A program made the translations under genes and the position numbers. A stretch of DNA of 43,533 bases from a virus, in the IMG/VR virus record IMGVR_UViG_3300037504_000146, positions 1-43,533 of that record; one strand, 5' to 3'. The notes under the pieces were generated by a model. That model worked only from the letters and a program-made list of their open reading frames with translations, was not told where the DNA came from and searched no databases. The stretch's first letter is position 1; the number at the start of each line of letters is the position of its first letter. This document shows positions 25,267 through 30,724 of the stretch, in pieces.

Positions 25267-25788
25267 ATGGACTCGCAGCACGCAGCGCACCTGGTGCGCA
25301 CGACTCTCGAGGAGCTGGAGCGCTGGATCAGACCGGAGCCGCAGGACCCGCCGTGGTGCTCGGAAGCAGCCGTCCGCCTGATCCTCGGCACAGCCGCCGC
25401 CGAGTCCGGCCTTGGCCGGTACTGGTGGCAAGTGGGATCGGACGGATCGCCAGCGGGTCCGGCTGTCGGCTGGCTGCAGATCGAGCCCGGTACACACCGG
25501 GATCTGTGGCGCTCCTACCTCGCCTACAGGCCGCAGCTGCGCATCGCGATCGGCGCCATGGGCTACGCCGTTGAGGACGATGTGCGACACGAGCTCCTGG
25601 TCGAGCCGCGGTACTCCGTCGTGGTGGCACGGATGCTGTACCGTCGCGCACCACGCAGACTCCCGCACGCGCGAGACCTCAGCGGTCTCGCGACCTACTG
25701 GAAGGACTTCTATAACACACACCTCGGTGCCGGCAGCATCGACGGCTGGCTCGAGGCGTGGCGTCGCCATATCGGCGACCTGGACTGA
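25267..25788 (+). CDS. Endolysin, lysozyme/transglycosylase-like
   Basis: A 173-residue protein, ATG 25267. The catalytic pattern LILGTAAAESGLGRYWWQ gives E46 as the likely general acid, followed by PAVGWLQIEPGTHRDLW, the Gln-Ile-Glu segment common to muramidase or transglycosylase folds of this size. The C-terminal half is helical (LSGLATYWKDFYNTHLG). No signal peptide is visible, so release should need a holin. It is followed by two small membrane proteins and a spanin pair, a complete lysis cassette for a Gram-negative host. Confidence 0.8.
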   Translation: MDSQHAAHLVRTTLEELERWIRPEPQDPPWCSEAAVRLILGTAAAESGLGRYWWQVGSDGSPAGPAVGWLQIEPGTHRDLWRSYLAYRPQLRIAIGAMGYAVEDDVRHELLVEPRYSVVVARMLYRRAPRRLPHARDLSGLATYWKDFYNTHLGAGSIDGWLEAWRRHIGDLD

Positions 25789-25800
25789 TCGGAGGACATC

Positions 25801-25956
25801 ATGAGCTGGATCATTTTCGCCGCCGGCGTGCTCGTCGGCATGCCAATCGGAGCCATCCTCTGGGACGGGTGGCTCGAGGATCGCTACGAGCCGATGATCG
25901 ACCCGACGCTGCGGAGCTGGAGAGCGAAGCTCGTTGGGTGGCTGCGGAGGCTGTGA
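25801..25956 (+). CDS. Small membrane protein in the lysis cassette (51 aa)
   Basis: ATG 25801 has a GGAGGA site 5 bases upstream. The 51 residues start with one hydrophobic helix (SWIIFAAGVLVGMPIGAILW) followed by a charged tail with WRAKLVGWLRRL. One transmembrane helix and a basic amphipathic end resemble pinholin- or antiholin-like small proteins, or an accessory to the endolysin. It is too short to be found by simple length filters but the site, codon pattern and exact packing between neighbours support it. Confidence 0.7.
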   Translation: MSWIIFAAGVLVGMPIGAILWDGWLEDRYEPMIDPTLRSWRAKLVGWLRRL

Positions 25957-25958
25957 CC

Positions 25959-26159
25959 ATGCACGGCTGGAGGACGTGGAGCTTGTGCCTGGCGTCGCTG
26001 GTGGTCGTGCTGGTGCTCGGAGTGCTGGCCTACTGTGCCGGTGATCCGTGGGACCCGTCCGGGCTGGCGATCGCAATCGGTGCGGCGCTGGCGGGCGTCG
26101 TCGGCAACAAGGTCGCCAACGCGAAGGTCGAGGCGGCGAAGAAGGGCGGTGCGTCGTGA
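25959..26159 (+). CDS. Holin-like protein (66 aa)
   Basis: ATG 25959 is 2 bp after the previous stop. Two hydrophobic helices are predicted: about residues 8-26 (SLCLASLVVVLVLGVLAYCA) and 34-49 (SGLAIAIGAALAGVVGNK), separated by a short acidic turn (GDPWDP). The C-terminus is Lys-rich (ANAKVEAAKKGGAS). This is the topology of class II holins, which permeabilise the inner membrane at a set time. The assignment is from topology and position. The stop overlaps the next GTG as GTGA. Confidence 0.7.
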   Translation: MHGWRTWSLCLASLVVVLVLGVLAYCAGDPWDPSGLAIAIGAALAGVVGNKVANAKVEAAKKGGAS

Positions 26160-26587
26160 CACGGATCAAGCTTCTGCTCGCGCTGGGAGGCGTTGCCGCC
26201 ATCATCGGCGCGGGCCTATGGTCGGGGCTGTACATCGGCGACCTGCGCACCGACCTCGCCACCGCAGAGGGCCGGGTCACCACACTGACCGAGCAGCGCG
26301 ATCGCGCAACCGCCAGCGCCAACCAGTGGCGCACGGTGGCCGAGACCTGCCGCGCCTCAGTCGAGGACATGCGGCGGACGGCACAAGACCGCACCGCCGA
26401 GCTGGTGTCGCTGACAGCCGAACGTGACCGGCTGCGGATCGCCAACCGGGAGACGCGGCGCGCCACTGCGCAGACCCTCGAGGCTGAGCGGTCCGAGCGC
26501 TACGCTGCCATGACCCGCGCCGAGGCGTGCGAGGCTGCGTGGCTGGATCTGTACACGCTACTGGAGAATCACAATGAACAGCCGTAG
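26156..26587 (+). CDS. Rz: Inner-membrane spanin (Rz-like)
   Basis: A 143-residue protein starting at GTG 26156. A single N-terminal membrane helix (LLLALGGVAAIIGAGLWSGL, residues about 6-25) is followed by a long periplasmic coiled coil to about residue 130 (TTLTEQRDRATASANQW; LVSLTAERDRLRIANRE). This is the i-spanin layout. Its 3' end overlaps the o-spanin gene by 14 bp in another frame. The pair bridges the periplasm and fuses inner and outer membranes at the end of lysis. Confidence 0.85.
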   Translation: MTRIKLLLALGGVAAIIGAGLWSGLYIGDLRTDLATAEGRVTTLTEQRDRATASANQWRTVAETCRASVEDMRRTAQDRTAELVSLTAERDRLRIANRETRRATAQTLEAERSERYAAMTRAEACEAAWLDLYTLLENHNEQP

Positions 26588-26927
26588 GGTACAGCTCCGT
26601 GACGAGTCGCCACCCGGCCGCATCCTATGGTGCGGCCTGTTCCTGGCTATCGGTCTGCTGCTGGCGCTCGCCATGTGCGGGTGCACAAGCACGGACCCAT
26701 GCCCGCCGTGCGAACCGATCGTCACCGAGGTACCGGTGCCGGTCTATCCCGATGTGCCGGAGCTGCCGCCGCTCGATCTGGAGCCATTGCCGGAGCCGCC
26801 TGAGGATGCTGGTCCAGGGTGGTGGATCGAGCTACAGTTTGCCATCGCCGAGCGCGAGGCGCAGCTGCTGGAGCGTATTGACGAGCTGATGGCGGTGTTG
26901 CGGAAGCTGGGCGGCGGCGATGACTGA
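26574..26927 (+). CDS. Rz1: Outer-membrane spanin lipoprotein (Rz1-like)
   Basis: A 117-residue protein, ATG 26574, in a different frame overlapping the Rz-like gene. A hydrophobic signal (GLFLAIGLLLALAMCGC) contains C35 and C37; Gly36 before C37 fits a lipobox. The mature part is very Pro-rich (VPVPVYPDVPELPPL), the mark of Rz1 proteins, then a C-terminal helix (AIAEREAQLLERIDELMAVL). It is longer than lambda Rz1 (60 aa). Requires an outer membrane, so it points to a Gram-negative host. Confidence 0.85.
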   Translation: MNSRRVQLRDESPPGRILWCGLFLAIGLLLALAMCGCTSTDPCPPCEPIVTEVPVPVYPDVPELPPLDLEPLPEPPEDAGPGWWIELQFAIAEREAQLLERIDELMAVLRKLGGGDD

Positions 26928-28176
26928 GCCAATCCGCAACCGCATCATCGGCACCGGCGAGGAGGCGCCCGACCAGCTGCTGGCGAATCCGCGGAACTGG
27001 CGCGTTCACCCGAAGCAGCAACAGCGCGCCCTTGAGGGTGTGCTCAATGAAGTCGGCTGGGTGCAGCAGGTCATCGTAAACCAGCGCACCGGGCATCTGG
27101 TGGACGGACACCTGCGGGTATCGCTGGCCGAGCGACGCGGAGAGCCCACAGTGCCGGTGGTCTATGTGGACCTCAGCGAGACCGAGGAGGCCGAGATCCT
27201 GGCGACGCTGGATCCGCTCGCGGGGCTCGCCGTGCCAGACAACGAGAAGCTCAGTGAGCTGCTGGAGGATGTCAGCACGGCGGACGCGGCGGTGATGGAG
27301 ATGCTCGGCGAGCTGGCGAACGATGCCGGTATCGAGTGGGGCAAGCCGGAACCGCCGGAGGACCCGGGACCGGAGATTGACCGTGCCGAGGAGCTGCGCG
27401 AGGAGTGGGGCGTCGAGCGCGGTCAGGTGTGGGAGATTGCGAGCGCAGACGGCGAGCGTACGCACCGGGTGATGTGCGGGGACTCGACGAGCGCGGAGGA
27501 TGTGGCGCGGTTGATGGGTGGTGCAGTCGCACAGCTTGTCTACACCGATCCCCCTTACGGGGTTGACTACGATGGCGGGACTACCGCCAGGGAAAAACTG
27601 CAGGGAGACAACTCCACGGAGCTGTACACCCCAGCATGTCAAATGGCCGCAAAGTTTTCGGACCATGAATCCGCACTGTACCTGTGGCACGCAGGGGTAA
27701 ATGGTATTGCGGCTGCGGCTGCGGCTGCGGCTGCGGCTGCGGCTGCGGCTGCGGGATACGAGATTCGGAGCGAACTCGTGTGGAATAAAAACCAGGTTCA
27801 GTTCGGAGCCCTGTCGGCTCAGTATAAGCAGAAACATGAACCGTGTTATTACTGCTTCCGGCGCGGGTCTGCCCCCCGCTGGCTTGGGCCAACGAATGAG
27901 GTAACGGTGTGGGACTGTGATCGGTCACCCGTAAACGAGTGGCACCCGACGCAGAAACCGACAGAGCTGGCGTGCAGGGCGATGAAAAATAGCAGCGAAG
28001 GTGGCCATAATGTGCTGGATTTGTTTCTCGGCTCCGGCACCACCGCAGTAGCAGCCGAACAGCTCCACCGCACTTGCTACGGCATGGAGATCGAGCCGAA
28101 GTACGTAGCGGTGACGCTGGAAAGGCTGTCCGGCATGGGCATGGAGCCGCGGCTTGTGGAGAATCACGATGACTGA
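26920..28176 (+). CDS. ParB-domain / DNA methyltransferase fusion
   Basis: A 418-residue protein. Residues about 15-95 form a ParB/sulfiredoxin-like domain (NPRNWRVHPKQQQRALEGVL; LVDGHLRV). The methyltransferase follows: DPPY at 210-213 (motif IV) precedes FLGSGTT at 369-375 (SAM-binding motif I), the beta-class order of N6-adenine or N4-cytosine enzymes. Such ParB-MTase fusions are common in phages and protect DNA from host restriction. A run of 15 alanines (residues 264-278) encoded by GCGGCT repeats replaces part of a helix before RSELVWNKNQ. No partner restriction gene is present. Confidence 0.9.
   Translation: MTEPIRNRIIGTGEEAPDQLLANPRNWRVHPKQQQRALEGVLNEVGWVQQVIVNQRTGHLVDGHLRVSLAERRGEPTVPVVYVDLSETEEAEILATLDPLAGLAVPDNEKLSELLEDVSTADAAVMEMLGELANDAGIEWGKPEPPEDPGPEIDRAEELREEWGVERGQVWEIASADGERTHRVMCGDSTSAEDVARLMGGAVAQLVYTDPPYGVDYDGGTTAREKLQGDNSTELYTPACQMAAKFSDHESALYLWHAGVNGIAAAAAAAAAAAAAAAGYEIRSELVWNKNQVQFGALSAQYKQKHEPCYYCFRRGSAPRWLGPTNEVTVWDCDRSPVNEWHPTQKPTELACRAMKNSSEGGHNVLDLFLGSGTTAVAAEQLHRTCYGMEIEPKYVAVTLERLSGMGMEPRLVENHDD
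27709..27753 (+). repeat. Hexanucleotide microsatellite (GCGGCT)7.5 inside methyltransferase
   Basis: Seven and a half perfect copies of GCGGCT encode 15 consecutive alanines inside the catalytic domain. Six-base units keep the frame whatever the copy number, so gains and losses would change only helix length. Confidence 0.97.
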
Positions 28177-28360
28177 CTCCACCGCACCGCGAGGCCCATG
28201 CGCCGTTTGCGCGAGCCACGGCGATCTCGTCCCGCTAGTCTGCGACCGGCGGGTGATGGTCTGCCGGGAGTGCGATCGCGCCTGGCGAGACTGGATCGAC
28301 ACGCACTCCGGCCGGAGGGACCCCGACATCCGCCGCCGGCGGTACGAGCCCCGCGCGTAG
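28169..28360 (+). CDS. Small zinc-ribbon-like protein (63 aa)
   Basis: ATG 28169 overlaps the methyltransferase stop by 8 bp. The 63 residues contain two CxxC pairs (CAVC and CREC, 18 residues apart) consistent with one zinc ribbon, and a basic C-terminus (RRDPDIRRRRYEPRA). It could bind nucleic acid. It is the last gene of the late operon, ending 46 bp before a strong terminator. No family was recognised. Confidence 0.65.
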   Translation: MTDSTAPRGPCAVCASHGDLVPLVCDRRVMVCRECDRAWRDWIDTHSGRRDPDIRRRRYEPRA

Positions 28361-28406
28361 CAGCCGCGCACCGCTCCCCGCTGGGTCGTCCTCCGCCCAG
28401 CACCAA

Positions 28407-28433
28407 GCCCCCGGCTTCGGCCGGGGGCGTTTT
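28407..28433 (+). terminator. Intrinsic terminator of the late operon
   Basis: Stem GCCCCCGGC (28407-28415), a UUCG tetraloop (28416-28419), stem GCCGGGGGC (28420-28428), then GTTTTC. A 9-bp GC stem with the extra-stable UUCG loop and a T-run is a textbook intrinsic terminator. It lies between convergent genes; the leftward strand lacks a T-run, so it mainly stops rightward transcription. Confidence 0.92.
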
Positions 28434-28471
28434 CGTGTGCGCAAAGGGGCGTGGATGACGGTGGTGGTGGG

Positions 28472-29065
28472 CTACAGCGCCGGCCCCATGCCGTCACGCC
28501 AACCCCGCTCAAACGCCTCAATCTCCTCATGGGACGCCTCTCGGTCGTCTCCGATCAACCAACGTTGGAACGCATCCCAGTCGCCATCGAGCGGCTCTTC
28601 GGGGAGCAGTCGGTTGCCATCGGCATCATACGGGTCAGGGCCGCCAGCCATGCGAGCATCGTACCCGCACGACTCGCCGAGCTGTCGCGCGATCTCCGGG
28701 CAGCACTGATGGACCCGTGCCAGCCTCTGCCAGTGTTCATCGAGGCTGGCGTTTCTCTCCAGCTCGATGTCTGATGCGGTCAGCGGCGCGCCACAGTAGG
28801 CGCAATGGTCGATGATCTGATTCATGGTTTCCTCCCACCATGTTGCAGAGGGCGTGGCGTTCATGCGCTCCACCATGTTGCAAAGGGCCTCGTACCCGCG
28901 TCGGTTCGTTTTCCCTGTAATGGCGTCTCCATCGATGAACACGCTGTACGGAGCGGCGCGCTTGATCGTGGCCTTCATCTCGACAACGTCTGGACCGGTG
29001 ATACGGAAACGAATTAGCGCGCCGTCGCGGCCGGTGTTGCTGATTGAGTAGGTTCGCTGTGTCAT
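28472..29065 (-). CDS. Leftward operon gene 3, Zn-binding-type protein (197 aa)
   Basis: The start is ATG at 29065 (reading left), with GGAGG 6 bases upstream. The N-terminus MTQRTYSISN is shared in its first five residues with the first gene of this operon. Residues about 83-140 contain Cys pairs (CAYCGAP, then CCPEIARQLGESC), which may bind zinc; the C-terminal part is acidic with DDREASHEEIEAFERGWRDG. No family was recognised. It is the distal gene of the leftward operon, 35 bp beyond the previous gene, and ends facing the late operon terminator. Confidence 0.7.
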   Translation of the reverse strand: MTQRTYSISNTGRDGALIRFRITGPDVVEMKATIKRAAPYSVFIDGDAITGKTNRRGYEALCNMVERMNATPSATWWEETMNQIIDHCAYCGAPLTASDIELERNASLDEHWQRLARVHQCCPEIARQLGESCGYDARMAGGPDPYDADGNRLLPEEPLDGDWDAFQRWLIGDDREASHEEIEAFERGWRDGMGPAL

Positions 29066-29100
29066 GGTTGCCTCCATTCGTCCGTTCCCACAATCCCTGG

Positions 29101-29574
29101 TCACTCGACTTCGTCAGCGTACGCCGACATGGTGGCGACAATGTTGCCCCCAATGGCAACGCCGAACGCGTCAGCCCAGCGGTCGACGTCGGGCACAAAG
29201 GACCTCGATCCGAGGTCCTTTCCTTCGCCTAAGGCATGGTCTGAGGTCCATACCTCGACGACCAGGGTCCCCCCGCCGTAGCGGGCGACCCTGTACCTGT
29301 AGCCCGAGGACGTGATGCCTTCGAGCCGGATGCTGCCGTCGGCGTGCGACGTCGCCGTCGCACGGCAGCTGTAGTACGGTGATGCCGCTGTAACGGCGAC
29401 ATCACCGTTGGCGTGGTACTCGATCTTCTCGAGTTCCACGCCAGTGTGGATTCCGGTCTGACGGACGCTACGCGGGCAGCGTCCGTTCTCGACGTTGCGC
29501 AACCAGCCGGCTGCTACTTCCGCAGCAGCAGCCGGAAAGGTTGCTAGGTCCGTAAGTTGCAGTGTATCAGTCAT
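29101..29574 (-). CDS. Leftward operon gene 2, unknown protein (157 aa)
   Basis: The start ATG 29574 follows a GGAGGACAGGAAC region. The 157 residues include an Ala-rich helix (LATFPAAAAEVAAGWLRNV) and a beta-rich centre (GDVAVTAASPYYSCRATATS; YRYRVARYGGGTLVVEVWT). The C-terminal helix is ANG-like DRWADAFGVAIGGNIVATM. No family was recognised. It sits between two unrecognised genes in the only leftward operon of the genome, where lambda-like phages keep regulators, recombination or host-takeover genes. Confidence 0.7.
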   Translation of the reverse strand: MTDTLQLTDLATFPAAAAEVAAGWLRNVENGRCPRSVRQTGIHTGVELEKIEYHANGDVAVTAASPYYSCRATATSHADGSIRLEGITSSGYRYRVARYGGGTLVVEVWTSDHALGEGKDLGSRSFVPDVDRWADAFGVAIGGNIVATMSAYADEVE

Positions 29575-29600
29575 GTTCCTGTCCTCCATTATCCCGGCAG

Positions 29601-29617
29601 ACGCCCCGTGGGGGCGT
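29601..29617 (+). terminator. Short GC hairpin between leftward genes
   Basis: Stem ACGCCCC (29601-29607), loop GTG, stem GGGGCGT (29611-29617), followed on the plus strand by TTC. The T-run is on the plus strand, so it might stop rightward antisense transcripts; on the minus strand it would be an intergenic mRNA hairpin. Confidence 0.4.
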
Positions 29618-29625
29618 TTCGACTA

Positions 29626-30096
29626 TCACCAGCGCTCCGGCTCGGGGACGGTTGGGGCCGCGTCGGCGAGTGCGTCACTCAACCTATCCGCGACATGCTC
29701 AACCTCGCCCTCGGTGCACCCGAGGTCCGACCACCGGATCTCGAGCACGCCGCCCAGGTTGTCGCCACTGACAACCGTGAGCGTTTCCCCGACCCAATCG
29801 ACGCGACAGCGCGGGAGTCCGCAGAACTCGCCGTCGCTGTCCAAGACGCGCCAGCCGCCTGGCTGGCTGTCGCCCCACAGGGCGATGCCAGAGCCGTCGA
29901 TATCGGCGTGTGCTCCGGGCTTCAAATGCCCGCAAAACCTCCATCCACGAACGGAACCCAGATATAGCCCATCCACGGTGATGTGCGCCTCATACATCGG
30001 CCAGTGATCATCAACGCTCAGGCTGTAGTCGTCGTCGAGCGGCCGCAGCTCGACTACCGGCTGAGTGGTTTCGATCTCGATGGTTCGCTGTGTCAT
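29626..30096 (-). CDS. Leftward operon gene 1, unknown protein (156 aa)
   Basis: The start ATG 30096 follows a GGAGGACAGGGAC region, nearly the same leader as the next gene. It begins MTQRTIEIETTQPVVELRPL and has a beta-rich middle (WRFCGHLKPGAHADIDGSG; GIALWGDSQPGGWRVLDSDG) and a C-terminal acidic helix (GCTEGEVEHVADRLSDALAD). The Cys/Trp/Gly pattern suggests a small globular domain. No family was recognised. First gene behind the leftward promoter at 30118-30146. Confidence 0.7.
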   Translation of the reverse strand: MTQRTIEIETTQPVVELRPLDDDYSLSVDDHWPMYEAHITVDGLYLGSVRGWRFCGHLKPGAHADIDGSGIALWGDSQPGGWRVLDSDGEFCGLPRCRVDWVGETLTVVSGDNLGGVLEIRWSDLGCTEGEVEHVADRLSDALADAAPTVPEPERW

Positions 30097-30117
30097 GTCC
30101 CTGTCCTCCATACCTCT

Positions 30118-30146
30118 AATGTAATACCATGGCGGTAACTTGTCAA
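30118..30146 (-). promoter_or_regulatory. Leftward sigma-70-like promoter
   Basis: On the minus strand: TTGACA (complement of 30141-30146), 17-nt spacer, TACATT (complement of 30118-30123). Boxes and spacing match the late promoter at 1599 exactly, and the -35 is again preceded by CC. It drives the three leftward genes, with about 15 nt of leader. Confidence 0.85.
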
Positions 30147-30205
30147 GGGGTCAAGGCAAGAAATTTCCCAATCCGGCAAACACACCTTGACACCGCGGCA
30201 CAAGG
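30144..30205. promoter_or_regulatory. Candidate operator region with CAAGG half-sites
   Basis: Four CAAGG/CCTTG pentamers occur between and across the divergent -35 regions: CAAGG at 30144-30148 and 30152-30156, CCTTG at 30185-30189 and CAAGG at 30201-30205. The last two form an inverted pair 11 bp apart over the rightward -35 and spacer. They could be binding sites for the adjacent small HTH protein. Short motifs like this can also arise from the -35 boxes themselves. Confidence 0.4.
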
Positions 30206-30215
30206 GCGCTATATT
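30187..30215 (+). promoter_or_regulatory. Rightward early sigma-70-like promoter
   Basis: TTGACA (30187-30192), 17-nt spacer, TATATT (30210-30215). It lies 23 bp before the ATG of the HTH gene, so the leader is short. It is divergent from the leftward promoter, with about 40 bp between the two -35 boxes, like the PL/PR control regions of temperate phages. It should drive the Cas12, recombination and replication genes. Confidence 0.87.
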
Positions 30216-30238
30216 GCCACCATGGAACGGAGGCTGCG

Positions 30239-30442
30239 ATGTTGGCGAAGGAACTGAAAACGGCGGGAATCACACAGCGCGAACTCGCCGACCTGCTCGG
30301 CGTGACATGCGCGTCGGTGTCCCGGAAGCTCTCCGGGCACCGACGATGGACGGTTGAAGAGGCCGTCCGGCTGATGCCGTACTTGCGGGGCCGCGGGCTG
30401 GACGTCCAGCTCGAGGACCTGCTCCCAAGGGAGGCGGCGTGA
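30239..30442 (+). CDS. Small HTH regulator (Cro-like, 67 aa)
   Basis: ATG 30239 is preceded by CGGAGG. Residues about 10-33 form a helix-turn-helix (GITQRELADLLGVTCASVSR), followed by KLSGHRRWTVEEAVRLMPYL, the standard Cro/C1-type DNA-binding fold; the C-terminus is a short acidic-basic tail. Being first in the rightward operon and facing a second promoter, it fits a Cro-type autoregulator of the early genes. No larger CI-type repressor with a protease domain is visible. Its stop overlaps the next GTG as GTGA. Confidence 0.85.
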   Translation: MLAKELKTAGITQRELADLLGVTCASVSRKLSGHRRWTVEEAVRLMPYLRGRGLDVQLEDLLPREAA

Positions 30443-30723
30443 TCCGCCTCGACGAAACCACCCGGATGGAGAACACGTGGTCGAGCGATCCTCGCCGGGG
30501 TCCGGAGTCTACCGGGGGCTCCGACCCGGCATCCTTGAAGTCTCCTCACTCCTCCTTCATTAGCCCCGGCGGCGTCGGTGTCGCCGGGGCGCCTTTGTTG
30601 GAGGCGGCGCTCCGTGAGGCGAACGTCGCCTATCACGAGCATGGCTCTGCCAGCTCCGAGTATCGCGTCGCGCTGGCGGAGCTGGAGATCGTCATCCATC
30701 GAGCACAGTGGGCGGAGGTTTGA
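30439..30723 (+). CDS. Unknown protein upstream of Cas12 (94 aa)
   Basis: GTG 30439 overlaps the HTH stop; ATG 30466 is an alternative. The N-terminal half is low-complexity Ser/Pro/Gly, while residues about 53-94 form an amphipathic helical pair (PLLEAALREANVAYHEHGSA; LAELEIVIHRAQWAEV). A strong hairpin (30563-30590) lies in its middle, so a shorter product from a later start is possible. The stop is 1 bp before the cas12 ATG, with the GGAGG site inside the last codons, so it is coupled to cas12. No family was recognised. Confidence 0.55.
   Translation: MIRLDETTRMENTWSSDPRRGPESTGGSDPASLKSPHSSFISPGGVGVAGAPLLEAALREANVAYHEHGSASSEYRVALAELEIVIHRAQWAEV
30563..30590 (+). terminator. GC hairpin upstream of cas12
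   Basis: Stem GCCCCGGCG (30563-30571) with CGCCGGGGC (30582-30590) and a 10-nt loop, followed by GCCTTTG. It resembles an intrinsic terminator with a weak T-run and lies between the HTH gene and cas12, inside the 94-residue reading frame. It might limit cas12 expression. Confidence 0.45.
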
Positions 30724-30724
30724 A

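Noticed and set aside
29159-29172. 14-nt match between spacer 1 and the phage's own DNA
   Set aside because: Only spacer positions 2-15 match, position 1 and the rest do not, and the base context upstream does not look like a T-rich PAM. A 12-nt match on the other strand near 29839-29850 is equally weak.
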